A program made the translations under genes and the position numbers. The notes under the pieces are model-generated. The model was not told the origin of the DNA, did no database searches, and was given only the letters and a program-made list of their open reading frames with translations. A stretch of 64,000 nt of DNA from Poa pratensis (lineage: Eukaryota; Streptophyta; Magnoliopsida; Poales; Poaceae). Position 1 is the stretch's first letter. Every line of letters starts with the position of its first letter. Shown one piece after another: positions 45,451 to 56,286 of this stretch. The stretch spans positions 20,078,693 to 20,142,692 of the forward strand of contig CAMZMU010000048.1 in NCBI GenBank assembly GCA_947311845.1, read 5' to 3'.

Positions 45451-45654
45451 AGAGTACATGAAAGACATTTGTCAAACAAGACTCTCGATGGTCTATTTGC
45501 AGTCATTCTTTAGAGAGAACATACTCTCTCACTTTATGACCTTTCTTGGTCATCTTTCGGGTCACAAGTACCCATCCTTTTGTTTTCACGAATGAAAACA
45601 TGAGAATCTTTGTCTGAGAAAATATTCAATAATAATAAACAATAATGAGCATAA

Positions 45655-46760
45655 AAATAACCCTACGTTGGTGCACATTAAATCTTTATAAAACTTTCTT
45701 CTATATTCTAAAACACCGTTGGGCAGAATTAGAATGAAACATCATCTTTCTACACTAATTCTACATCACCGTTGGGCAGAAATAGAATCAATGCACAAAA
45801 CTTATAAACAGAACGATGATAATATTTCTATTGCAATAAAGAACTCTGTTCAGAAAATAACATTATCATCAATTCTATTGCAGCGGAAACATGAAATGTA
45901 CATATTTCTATAGTTCAAGAACATTTCTTGATCTTTTATCTTTTCTCTGAAAATTGATCACTTTGATGCAAAATTATCAGAGATCTAGCCCTTTGACTAT
46001 AGAACTCACATAATTATAGTACTGCTATTATCAACGTTGGTCAGAAGATAACAATACCATAATTTAATCTGTTAAACAAATATTTCTCTTTTTCCTCCTC
46101 TCCAATTAAATTTTCCCGTTGGTTCCAATTTAATTAGAGGAGAGTCCTTTTACTTTACAGTTGAAACTGTAAAATATTCACTGTATCTCACAAACATTGC
46201 ACTGTTCAACATTTAACAAAACATGATTATGTTATTAACAACGTTAGTCATAAAATAACAGAATCATAATTGTTTCAATAATTTCTTTAACATGCTCTTG
46301 TAATTTAATTCTTTCTTTATTTCTATTTACACTTTAAGAGCACTTTTATTTATTTGCAGCGGAAAAACATGAATAAAATTCATGAACTTTATACTTTTCA
46401 CAACTATTTCTGTCACTGTTTGTGCAATTAAAACTATATTACCGTTGGGCAATAAAAGAAATAAATGCACCTTTTAACACATAATAAACAAATCATGATC
46501 ATGTTATTAACAACGTTGGTCATTTAATAACAGAATCATAATCATCTTTAATATCACTTTAATCAAGCTTTTAATTCTCACTTTAAATCATGATAATGCT
46601 ATTAACAACGTTGGTCAATTAATAACAAAATCATAATCATCATAAATATCACTTTATCACGCTTTTATCAATTAATAACAAAATCATAATCATCATAAAT
46701 ATCACTTTATCACGCTTTTATTCTCACTTTATTGCTTTTAGCAATTACTTTTAACTATTT
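45655..46760 (-). repeat. Degenerate repeats (ACAACGTTGGTCA-TTAATAACA) in copia interior
   Basis: The words ACGTTGGTCA(T/A)TTAATAACA and CACCGTTGGGCAGAA recur at least eight times. 46607-46665 and 46668-46722 hold near-identical tandem copies of AATAACAAAATCATAATCAT plus CATAAATATCACTTTATCAC. AT-rich and non-coding. Confidence 0.7.
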
Positions 46761-46919
46761 GCAGCGGAAAATATGAATAAAAAATTCATAAACTTTTATA
46801 CTTTTAACAAGTATTTCTTTTCTTTCTTCTGTTTCCTAAACAAAAATTTCGTTGGATAAATTTGAATAGGAAAACAGAAACAACTAAACATGCTTCTGAA
46901 AAAATTAACAGAAAACAAG

Positions 46920-47856
46920 GAAAAACTGTTCTGAGCGAAAAAACAGGAGGCCCACGGCCTTTTACTATCTGTCGCGCGGCGCGACGCATAACTGCGGCCC
47001 ACGGCCCGTGAGCGGCAGCGCTAGCTGCCGCGCGCGGCGACGCAGTTCGCGGCCCATCCGGCCCACGGCCTGCTACCTTCGGCACATTGGCCCGTGGGCA
47101 GGCTAGGGTTAGCGCCCGGTCGATCGTGGCCGTCCGATGCGATCGGACGGTCCTCCGCGCGTCACGCTGGATCAAAACCAGCCGACGCTGCCGTCCCGAG
47201 CTAACCCTAGCCGCACTCTTTCTCGCCCCTTCTCTGCTTCTCTCGCGCACGAAAAACGGCGGCGGAAAAATCGCGCATGCCGCCGGCCGCCGGTCGCCGG
47301 CGACCGCGCCGTGCGCCCTTGCACCTTGCGCACCGTGCGCCTCGCGCTTCCGTTCCCCTTCCTTTCCCGCGCGCTGGCCGGAGACCGCGCCGCGCACGAC
47401 CTCGCCGGAGACGGCTGGAGGCGGCCAGGCCGCGCCGGACTTCCTCCCTTTCCCGTCCCTCTCCACATAGCCCGCAGCACGGCGAGCCCCAGCGGCGAGA
47501 AGACGTCGGCGCCTCCGTGGCCCTCTTGCCGGAGCTGCGTGCACCCACGGGTGGGCGCAACTCCGTCAAGCGGCCCAGCGGCGGTGCCCTTTGCCGGCGG
47601 CGGCGCCGGTAAGCTTTTCCCTCCTTTCTCTCTTTGCAGGTTAGGGTTAGGGTTAGAGCTCCTCTGTTTTTTCTTTCTTTCGGCAGTGGGGAGGCGCTGC
47701 CTCTCCTCTGCCCGTGCTCTTCGTCCAGTCCCTCGGCTTGCCGATGCGGACATGGATCGAGAGGAGCGGCGCAGCCTCGCGGCGGCGCATTTTTCCGGCG
47801 AGCCCGAGGGCATTTTCCTTTTCTTTTCTCTGTCTACACGAGATCTTGAACCAGTA
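46920..47856 (-). other. GC-rich region next to copia PBS
   Basis: About 900 bp of GC-rich sequence sits where gag would be expected in a minus-strand copia element. Large overlapping open frames on all strands (up to 271 codons) are low-complexity Arg/Pro/Ala and show no gag features. It may be acquired host sequence or a leader, as in non-autonomous elements. Confidence 0.45.
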
Positions 47857-47869
47857 TGCTCTGATACCA
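47857..47869 (-). other. Copia primer binding site (initiator Met tRNA)
   Basis: On the minus strand TGGTATCAGAGCA starts one base inside the 5' LTR. This is the standard plant copia primer site. Confidence 0.9.
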
Positions 47870-47870
47870 T

Positions 47871-48248
47871 TGTTAAATCCTCTGGATCGTCTAGTCCAGA
47901 TCAAATCGGTAGAACAGAAGATTGGAGGAGGATCGGTGTACCTTCTCCTTAAGCACACGAGTTCGAGCTGCCGGCCATGGTGGATGGCGGCGGTGGTGGT
48001 AGCACGCAGTGGCGGCGGTGGTGGAGCTTCCCGCTGCGACTGCCGCAACCCTAGATCGGTAGGGGGTCTTGGTGGGGTGCCTGGCGCACCAGTCAACCTC
48101 ATACCGAGTGCCGCCGGGCCCCACCTCTTTATATAGGCAGCGCAACAGGGGCCCACCAACCAGGGTTTGGTTGGGCGCCCCCGATCAGGGCGCGATCATG
48201 GGGTCACGGTGAGTCGTTGGACTCACGCGTGTGGAGATCAACCTAACA
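47871..48248 (-). repeat. Copia 5' LTR (378 bp)
   Basis: The partner of 40766-41142. The differences seen are single-base changes plus one inserted T near 48215. Confidence 0.95.
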
Positions 48249-48591
48249 TGAGCTTCATGCCATTCAGGCAGTGCTTGCCCACGCCGCAGATGAACCATCT
48301 CCTCCTCGGCTTCTGCAGCTCGACCAGATCGCTGCCGGAGTTCCAGACGCCGGCGTTTGGGGGTTTGTTGCACGCCCTGAAGTCCGGCCCGCTCACCTCC
48401 ACCACGTTGTGGTTTTCCTTCTTGTAGTTGAACACTACAAGCACGCAAGTCATAAATCAGTCAAAATTCTGATGGACAATATTGCGGGTTATACTTAGCT
48501 GACCATGGATTGATTAACACAATGATGTGCAATGCAGAGTAATAACAAATCTGACTCCTATGGGTGCAAGACAATCAAGATTACTTAGATC

Positions 48592-49135
48592 TGTTGGTGT
48601 TAACCTTGTTGTCTAGATATTTTCGTCATGTTTATTTCTTGTTCATGCATTAGTCGAGGCTGCGGCAGTGTGTGCATGTGGAGTTGCGTTCAACATGCAC
48701 AATGCAAAGCTAAGTTTGAGTTAGTTAGCTGCATGGGTCCAGGCTGAGAGGAGTCCGGGCGGCCGAGTTGTGTGCAGATGGAGATAGAGGAAGAAGCGGT
48801 CGCAGTAGTTGTGGCATGCACCGCGTGAGGTCTATCCGGTTATCTGCAGAAACTTGCAAGTGACTCAAGTCTGTATGTGTGCATGCAGTCGATCGTGGAC
48901 AGATTAGTGGGTCAAGCTGTTAGTGGATTGATCGTGTGTTGCATGCTAGGTAGTGGTTAGTGGGGTGCGTGTTAGCTGTTGTGTTACAGCTATATTTAAT
49001 CCCCTGTAATCATTTGAGTTATTAAGAGAGTGAGTCAGAAAAGGCACAAGTTGTGCGGTGCCAAACTCCCTGTGTTCTCTTCCTCTACTACACCTTGTGT
49101 GCGTGAGTTCTTCTTCCTCCTGGGTGAGGATATCA
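48592..49135 (+). mobile_element. Solo LTR (544 bp) in the phytocyanin intron
   Basis: It starts TGTTGGTGTTAACC and ends GGTGAGGATATCA, with the perfect 5-bp target duplication AGATC on both sides (48587-48591, 49136-49140). It has a GTTATTAAGAGAG-type region and a GCTATATTTAA TATA-like word. It is not homologous to the copia LTR in exon 2. A related truncated LTR may begin at 59530. Confidence 0.8.
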
Positions 49136-49449
49136 AGATCAAGATTACCTAGTGTGTCGCCGACTCTGAACTGATTGCTCTCGGACCAGGCGGTGTAGTC
49201 GAACCCGAGCGTCCACCCTCTGTCATCGCCCACTGGGTGGACGGTGGCCGAGGATAGCGCGGCGAGGAAGACCACGGCAACCGCTACCACCACGACAAGC
49301 GTATTCACTTTCGTACGTGCATGAAAGAAACGGTCAAGACGGACGTGGAGCTCTGCAGCATTGGAGTGACCAACGAAACGAATGGAGGCATCGACAGAAA
49401 GGCAGCTGGGAGATTCAGAAAGTTTCGTGTAGTTTGACACTGTCTTCAT

Positions 49450-49801
49450 CTAGTTTTCTTTCCGGCCGTCTGTGAGAGCTTAGCTGGCGTGCCTTGTATT
49501 TTCAGATGGTGGCGTGCCTTGTCATCCTAACAGAATTGAGTAAAAATTTCAGATAGTTAATAATGGTGTACCAGCTAGTTTTCTAATGATACTAGCATTC
49601 TCTTATACTTGCTATTGTATTTGCATATCAAAATGATTTTGTCTACCAAGAAAATTATCAGTCTCATCTAAACATTCATTAGTAGGCTTATCATAAGAGA
49701 TGTCACCTTCATCATAAGAGAGTGTAACTCTACCATAGGACAAGTAGTGGTAGGCTCACATAATTTATCAATAGGAGGTAACTGCCTGGGCACGGTGTTT
49801 T
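49450..49801. other. Upstream flank of the interrupted phytocyanin, nothing recognised
   Basis: No clear TATA box or repeat is identified. Confidence 0.35.
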
Positions 49802-50114
49802 GACTCGTGGGTGTAGATGCACCTGTTATGAAATGTTTTTAAATATATTTTAAAATGTCAAAAAAAAATAAACATAATTTCAGTTGTACATCCAGACATT
49901 TTATGTTCGCATAAAAAAATTTGCAAAAAATAATATTTTTTGTGGGTTGTGCAAAAAAGACAAAAAAATGTCTCGTACAAAGTCATTTTGGAGCACCAGG
50001 AATTTTCCTTTTACACATCCCACAAAAAATATCATTTTCACGAAATTTTGTGTGTGAACATAAAATGTCCGGATGTTTGGATTTTAGGTAGTGGGATCAT
50101 ATGCTCCTATCACC
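49802..50114. mobile_element. Inverted-repeat element (family of 19884-20227)
   Basis: The left end GACTCGTGGGTGTAGATGCA pairs loosely with the inverse of the right end GGTGATAGGAGCATATGATC. The interior has ACATTTTATGTTCGC/GAACATAAAATGTCC foldback arms. Confidence 0.5.
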
Positions 50115-50365
50115 CTTTCATATGCAAAACTGATTTCCGGTAACTTCTTAACATGTTCATACCTTTGTCTTAACATTATCAGTAGGTGTAACAAGTTGAT
50201 TTAAAACAGTAGATGACTCAATAGTTGAGCTATTGTACAAATATTTACCTTGCATTGTCTTAGAAGTCACAATAGTGGGTTGGTGGTCTTGATTTTTTCC
50301 CATGGTGGATAATACATTATAGCAAATAGATAACTCTCATGTGGACTTATAAATAGAGCTATACT

Positions 50366-50487
50366 CCCCGTCAACAGCGTAAAAAAATAGTGTTGATGAC
50401 CCACAAGGGCAAGAGGTTGCAACATTTCCCCGTCAACAACGTAAAAAAATAGTGTTGATGACCCACAAGGGCAAGAGGTTGCAACAG
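50366..50487 (+). repeat. 62-bp tandem duplication
   Basis: Two adjacent near-identical units, each starting CCCCGTCAACA and containing GTGTTGATGACCCACAAG and GGCAAGAGGTTGCAAC. They differ at two or three positions. Confidence 0.85.
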
Positions 50488-51768
50488 TTTTCGAGGTAAG
50501 TATTACAACCCAGATTCAACACAAAGAGAAACATAAAGTTGTTATAAGGGTTATCGGTTGAGTTGTTAATTGAACCACACCTGAATAAGTACTTGCTTGA
50601 CTCAATTTATTAGTAGCAATGTGATATGCAGTAGTAGTAGTACGGTGACGTAAAGTAAATAATTGCATCGAAGTAATGTAAAAGAGAGCAACAACGATGG
50701 ACAACGTATGCATGTGGGCCGATAATGGACTTGCATGAGATCAAATATGTTGTTCTTAACACATGGCAAAAATGTTCTAGGTCAATTCATTTATCATACA
50801 TGGGCATGTATTTCATACATAGTCGCGTGTGTTTGCAATAAGAATTTGTACAACATTTTTTGTCCGATCTTCCCGTTTCAGCGGGACCACTTTTTTTTTT
50901 GGATATAAGCCACTCATTTTATAAAGCACCAGAATAAAGCATTAACACCCAATGGTTATATGTAATTCTCAAATTACAGTCTTCTCCTTTGATATCTCAA
51001 TAATACACCACAGAAAACTTGCTAAAAACAGCGTCAGACCGGATTAGTTTTGATTCAAATCATGCAAGTTAGAGGCCAAGACAAAGCAAAAGTGGTTAGA
51101 GAATTAGATAGACATATCAGGCGGTAGTGACGCAACGGAGCCCTATGGATATAGGATTTAAGGTGATGGTGGGATTTTTTTTTGTTCCGTTGCCTGGTGG
51201 AGGCTACGACGATGAATTTTCCAGCTTCCGGCCTGAGGCATGGCTTCTACGGTGCGCAAGGCCGGCGGGCTTCGGCTTCCGATGGAGGTTCCGACGGCGC
51301 GCTCTAGTGATTGATCGTCCCCCTCTCGCGCAGTTGTTGGAGTGCTCGACATAACCCACCGAGACGTCTGCAACGATAGATCCTATGACTCTACTTTGCT
51401 CGACATAGCCACTGAGACTTGTGCTGGTGCAGAAGTCAAGTGTAATTGATATCGTCTTGATATTATTATATCCCCCTTATCGAAGAAATAGTATTGGTTG
51501 GCCAAGATTTTTCTAACTAAACCTGTATTTCGGTGAACAAGCACATGCTCAATGTATTTGCGTTCACAAATCAACATTTTTTTCTTGGAATCAACAAATA
51601 TTAGTACATCTGTATGAATAATATTGCAATTGATCTTGTCAAAAAAAAATTGCAATTGACATCATCACACCGTAAACGTGCGACTTAATTTGACCACCAA
51701 ATACACAAAATACGATCACATACTCACACAGTTCGTACAGGCTTACAGGGCCGGCAGCCCGCAGGTGA
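50488..51768. other. Intergenic, nothing certain
   Basis: A 10-base T run at 50891-50900. 51130-51360 has a short GC-rich open frame without family features. 51640-51660 has a local duplication of TTGCAATTGA either side of an A-run (TTGTCAAAAAAAA), possibly another minimal retro-insertion. Confidence 0.35.
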
Positions 51769-52395
51769 TCACCACTTGGAAACAAAGGGCCGCCTGGACT
51801 TGTGATGGGGAGACCACGGAGCTGGTGCCGGTGCTGGCGTAGGCGCGTCCGCTGCGTGGATGGTGACGTTGAGCTTCATGCCCATCTGGCAGTGCTTGCC
51901 CACGGCGCAGACGAACCACCTCCGGCCCGGCTTCTCCAGCTTGACCTGATCGCTGCCGGAGCTCCCGGCGCCGATGGGGTTGGCGGTGTTGCACGCCTTG
52001 AAGTCCGGCCCGCTCACCTCCACCACGTTATGGAATGCCTTGTTGTAGTTGAACACTGCAAGCCAGCACGCATCTCAAAGAATCAGTTCGAGTTTGTGAT
52101 TGGCAATTCTAGCCATGTCTTGATTAAGAAAATGTGGCTGAAAGCAGAGGAGTTCACAGCCATGAAACTGATTGATTTCCTCGCAATAAGAAGAGGATGA
52201 AACTGATCGAGTGCTTAGTTGCTTACGTAGCGAGTCGCTGACTCTGAACTGCTTGCCCTCAGACCAAGTGGTGTAGTTGAAACCGAGCGTCCACCCTCTG
52301 CTGTCGCCCACGGGATAGACGGTTTGTGCGGCGACGAAGGGGAGGAAGGAGACGGCGATCGCCGCAAGCACGGCAAGCATCTGCTTGGAAGCCAT
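51769..52395 (-). CDS. Phytocyanin (blue copper protein) with short Pro/Ala tail, 2 exons
   Basis: Exon 1 is 52395-52227, the intron 52226-52056 (GTAAGC...TTGCAG, phase 1), and exon 2 is 52055-51769. 151 aa. Signal peptide [16 protein letters not shown] to about residue 23, then [17 protein letters not shown]. Copper ligands: H65 (FHNVVEV), C106 (FVCAV), H111 and M116 (KHCQMGM). The disulfide pair is C78 and C112. NYT and NVT are possible N-glycosylation sites. The C-terminus ([22 protein letters not shown]) is a short Pro/Ala stretch without a hydrophobic GPI signal, so it is probably secreted. All features are intact. It is the closest relative of the copia-split gene at 40.7-49.4 kb; presumably the two arose by tandem duplication. 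Confidence 0.92.
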
Positions 52396-52503
52396 GGAGG
52401 TCGTCGAGAAACTGAAACTGAAACTACTTCTTGTTCCTTATGTTCACTCTGGCCTCTCAGTCCGTACTATGTTGTGGAGAAGGAGAACAAGTACACATAC
52501 ATG

Positions 52504-52512
52504 CTTATATAG
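52504..52512 (-). promoter_or_regulatory. TATA box of the 52-kb phytocyanin
   Basis: CTATATAAG on the minus strand, about 110 bp upstream of the ATG at 52395. Confidence 0.65.
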
Positions 52513-52699
52513 GGCGAGATTCATCCTGTGTGTACGTGAGGAGAAATAGTCAAGACACGCGTGGAGGATGGAGCTTCACTTCACATCGGAGTTACCAATG
52601 GAAGGTTTGTGGACAATGGTTGACGCGGCCTGCATTTTCGTTTGAGGCCCTTCCTCCAAATGTGTGCATTCCGGAGCTGGTTTGACACTTTCACTACTT

Positions 52700-54835
52700 A
52701 CACATAACGTCAGGTACAAAAAGCTTTGGTTAGGAAAATAAACACAAGATCCGGACCGTCTGATTATACCTTGGTTGATTTACTTGTGTCTGTGGGCCTA
52801 CTTGTTGTATGTACTCGATGTTTCTCGAGAAAAATCTCACCATGTCTCTTGGACTGAGGTCTGGCCACTCACCACTCATCTTTCTTATATAAACTCACCC
52901 TACTGCCATAAGAAAAAATAAACACAAACATACTTAAGAAATACCACTCATATTTCTGAGTACTTGGGCAGTATTTATACTATTTGTGGCTTATTAGCAC
53001 TAGGAAATTCAAGGTGGTTCGAAGATTAAAAGGTCAACCTAACTAGAATTAGCATAACTACATGTTAATTGCAAGAAAACTTAATCAACGCTCTAGAGCG
53101 CATCTTAAGTTAAAATTATAAAGGCACCATCAAGGCCTCATTGCCGAATATTTAAGCTCCTCACCCTGTTAGAAAAATAAGAGCAACTTTGCTTTCGCAT
53201 GTGGAATAACAAAAATCGTGAACCAAAAAATACAATTATTATGAAATGAGCAAGTTGTCCAATTTTTAGTATTAGACATAAGAAATAAATCAGTTATCGT
53301 GACATTTCATTCATAAATCTTAAATATATATGTAAATAAAAACTTGGAGTGACTCTACATTGAGATGTGTTATAAGGGGATACTTAACACTAGTTTGAGT
53401 TAGGGTTATTATCAACCAATATTACAAGTGGGTCTATCAGTGTTAATGTCTAGTTTACATACTGCCTTTTAATTTTAGTCACATGAAAAATGTATTAAAT
53501 TCACAATTAATTTGCATGCAATGCCACTACAGTTAGATATGGATATGAAAAGATCATGTAAGTAATTATGGTACAATATGTGTTATCAAAATTTATATTA
53601 AATTGCTTATACTTTATTGTAATTATTTTGTTTGTAAGAAAACATTTATATAATTTTTTGTTTTATTGTACTCATATATACATTGAGCCCATGTTTTATT
53701 GTAATTTGAGAACTTTATTATATTTGAACTTTACTTTTTATCGCTTTCTAGTTAACTAGCAAGGTGAAATGTGAGGGAATCATCTTCAATCTATTGAATA
53801 TGTTCATGTACTAAGTTTGTGCTTTCATAGATATCGGAAATGACCAAATCTAAATAAGAGCATCCGATGACTATTGTAATATTATGGTAGACAAAATCAC
53901 ACATACGTGTAATCTTTGAATTTACGGAGATTACTTGATCTGATATTTCAAAAAAAATATGTCAAATATTCTATAAGCTTGTTTACTTTTAACAGTAAGG
54001 GGTGCGAAAACCCCACGTGTTGCCCGAGCTATATGGCTCTCGTTCTTTTAAAATTTTCAAATCTGCACTTTTGTGTTTCCAATAATTCGAAAAAAAAATT
54101 TAGGTAGAGATAATGTTGCGATCTATAGTTGTGCAAAATCTTAATGAAAAATTCATTATATTTCGGCCTGGACAAAAAACACAAATCTGCCAAAGTTTTC
54201 AAAATTTTGAAACTCGACACTGTGCATCATTCAGAACTGCGGATTTGTCTTTTTTGCCCAAGCCAAAATATTATTATTATATATTGTTTATTTTTTTCAA
54301 ATTTATGACCATTTGTTTTTAAAATCGTTGAACTTTTTTGATTTCACCAATTTAAAAAAAAAGGATAAAACCACAGAAAAATTGGATGTTTTCCTCCTCA
54401 CACACATGAAGCAAAAGCAACAAAACAGTTTTTCCACAACTAGGAGGATCCCACCGCTTATCGTGACCGTTGATTTTGCATCCAACGAACAATATTATTC
54501 CTACTAATTGATGTGTTGATAAAACAAAAAAATATGTTAATGCATGGTTTTAATTATTATTTTTGTCGGTGCATGTACATAAATTTCTTGTTAGTACATA
54601 AATCTACAAAATAAATTACATAAATCCGGAAATTATTGATAATGCATCCACATTTGAAAAAACTTTACAAATTTGTGCACGGATCGTAAAGCATATGAAC
54701 GTGTGAGATAAGCGGTAGATATGCTATTAGTTGTGGAGTTGCATTTTCCCAAAAGCAAGCGGAAAAAACAATCCAAACCTTGGGTACGGGCGAGCTAGCT
54801 GGGCCAGCCGGGGGCAGCACTTCAAGCATTGCAGT
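52700..54835. other. AT-rich intergenic sequence, no gene recognised
   Basis: Short frames only. 54000-54480 carries a non-coding dispersed repeat (TTAATGAAAAATTCATTATA, CAAATCTGCCAAAG) similar to 40200-40480. Confidence 0.4.
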
Positions 54836-55665
54836 CGTTAGGGCATGTACAATGGGATGACGTCAGCCTTCTCTTAGTGTTGACACCTCTGTTTAAAATA
54901 GCGGGCTATTGTGTTTAGCGTCAGCGATTTTAGAAGCTACGAAAGGCTATAGCCGGGCTATAGCGCAGCTATGGCCTTATAACCGTTTTATTTGGGCAAT
55001 ATATATTTATATATATATCAATAATTCACAGATGCATAACATATTAACATAGTCACATAATAGATACGAATAACCAGAAGTTCTAAACATGGTTATGTCC
55101 ACATATTACAACATTAAGTAGCACAATTCAGAACATAGTTTTGTCCAAATATTAGCATATTACAAATTTGGCCTGAGCGGGACAAATTTTGGTCCAAATT
55201 TTTTGGATCCCGTGAGCGGAATATAGCGGCTACGAGGCTAAATTGGGGCTAAATTTATTTAGCCAGGCTATTAGCGGCTATTACCTTTTTAGCCTATGAA
55301 GGCCTTATCTATAGCGCGGACCCTCTCGCAAGGCTATATCCGGGCTATAGCCGGGTGATAGCCGGCTATTTAAAACTGAGGTTGACACGTAGGATATTTG
55401 GCGGAGAGAGAATGAAGAAAGGGAGGCTACCTTCGCTTAGCTAAGAGATGATCTCTTACGAATTAAGGGAAGACTAATTTCACCATTGTACCATTTGTCT
55501 TCCCTTAGAAATTCTGTTTCTTACTAAAATATAATTAATTCACATTAATTGCTAGGGATGACAGTAAGAGATAATGCATTGTACAATTTATAATTTTGCC
55601 TTCTCAAAATGATGTGTATGGCTAAGAGAAGGCGCGCCTTCCCTACCATTGTACATGCCCTAACG
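54836..55665. mobile_element. MITE with GTTAGGGCATGTACAATGG ends, carrying a nested hAT element
   Basis: The left end CGTTAGGGCATGTACAATGG is matched perfectly by the inverse of the right end up to 55665. Without the inner element it is about 330 bp. A related end is at 11757-11775. TA/TTA target type cannot be decided because the palindrome extends into the flanks. Confidence 0.75.
54887..55380. mobile_element. Non-autonomous hAT-type element with 8-bp TSD
   Basis: The inverted ends CTCTGTTTAAAATAGCGGGC and (inverse of the right end) CTCAGTTTTAAATAGCCGGC are flanked by perfect GTTGACAC (54879-54886, 55381-55388). The 8-bp duplication and subterminal GGCTATAGC repeats fit hAT. 494 bp, no transposase. 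A family relative is at 13.2-13.66 kb. Confidence 0.85.
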
Positions 55666-56050
55666 GGCACAAACGAGCGTAGGAGCTCACTAAATATTGT
55701 ACCATCCCTAAAAAAAACTAAATATTTTACCTCCACCTCTTGCCGTCATGAGTCTTTCAGATAAATTTTGAATTGTCTAAGATCACATGGCCAAGCCTTC
55801 TACCAGTTGTAACAACACCATTATCCGATGAAATTAATCTTTGATTGAAGAAAACTTTTTTTTAACTTAAGGTGGTCGATATCCACCGCTCAAATCGATA
55901 GAATAGAATTGACCCAGTTTATAAGGGAAACCGGGCCCAAAAACCATACAAACTGTACAATGCCCTGTTTATGAGGAAAACATGGCCAAAAAACTGTACA
56001 GACGATGCAACCCGCCGTCCACACGCCACAACACACACCACCCGCTCCGG
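55666..56050. other. Intergenic, nothing recognised
   Basis: Low-coding sequence. Confidence 0.35.
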
Positions 56051-56056
56051 AGCCGC

Positions 56057-56286
56057 CGCCCTAGTGTAGCAACCAAATCGACCTTCGCATTGTGCGAAAA
56101 CGATCCAGTCATGGTCAACGAACTCTCTGCCCGCGCAGTCTTCATCCAGGTCGCCACCAAAACCAACATGTTCCTGGGCCGCCGCCCAGCGTAGCAACGA
56201 GATCGACCTTCGCATTGTCCGAAGGCGATCCAGTCCGGTCGACGAACCATTTGCCCGCGCAGTCTTCATCCAGTTCGCCACCCAGA
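56057..56286 (+). repeat. Tandem duplication, ~123-bp period
   Basis: 56057-56162 and 56181-56285 share GATCGACCTTCGCATTGT, CGATCCAGTC, GCCCGCGCAGTCTTCATCCA and TCGCCACC. The flanking 56300-56790 is GC-rich without a recognised gene and contains CTCCAACAAGGTAATGACG and TTTCACCCGGA phrases common in dispersed Triticeae repeats. Confidence 0.75.

Larger units (their letters stand above)
40766..48248 (-). mobile_element. Full-length Ty1/copia retrotransposon inserted in phytocyanin exon 2
   Basis: The two LTRs (40766-41142, 47871-48248) begin TGTTA and end TAACA and differ at about six positions by eye. The 5-bp target duplication TGAGC is perfect (40761-40765, 48249-48253). The right LTR is the 5' LTR: next to it on the minus strand is TGGTATCAGAGCA, complementary to initiator Met tRNA. 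The left LTR is preceded (minus strand) by the polypurine tract AAGGGGGAGAA. The interior is largely non-coding apart from a decayed pol (about 42560-41560), so the element is probably non-autonomous. It is itself interrupted by a solo LTR at 43820-45450. Confidence 0.93.
40669..49449 (-). pseudogene. Phytocyanin gene interrupted by copia element in exon 2 and solo LTR in intron
   Basis: Exon 1 ends at 49149 (donor ACTAG|GTAATC) and encodes a signal-like hydrophobic stretch, then [16 protein letters not shown] and FRVGDTL. Exon 2 starts at 48434 (acceptor TTGTAG) and encodes VFNYKKENHNVVEV, then the ligand region WFICGVGKHC and GMKL. It is cut at 48249 by the copia element and resumes at 40765 with the rest of the C-terminus ([10 protein letters not shown], a Pro/Ala-rich tail, [10 protein letters not shown]) and a stop at 40669. 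All four copper ligands (His, Cys, His, Met) are coded. Near the start, ATGCACG replaces the expected ATG-GCACG (one base lost, 49322), so the natural start is out of frame; only an upstream ATG at 49449 is in frame. Closest relative: the intact gene at 51.8-52.4 kb. Confidence 0.88.

Noticed and set aside
47609..47639. Possible intron GTAAGC...TTGCAG in the copia GC-rich region
   Set aside because: Only 31 nt, too short for a plant intron, and no coding context.
47640..47660. TTAGGG repeats resembling telomere sequence
   Set aside because: Only about three TTAGGG copies, not the plant TTTAGGG unit; insufficient for a telomeric tract.
47137..47952. 271-codon plus and 232-codon minus open frames
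   Set aside because: They overlap each other and run into the copia LTR and primer site. Low-complexity Arg/Pro/Ala composition; not genes.
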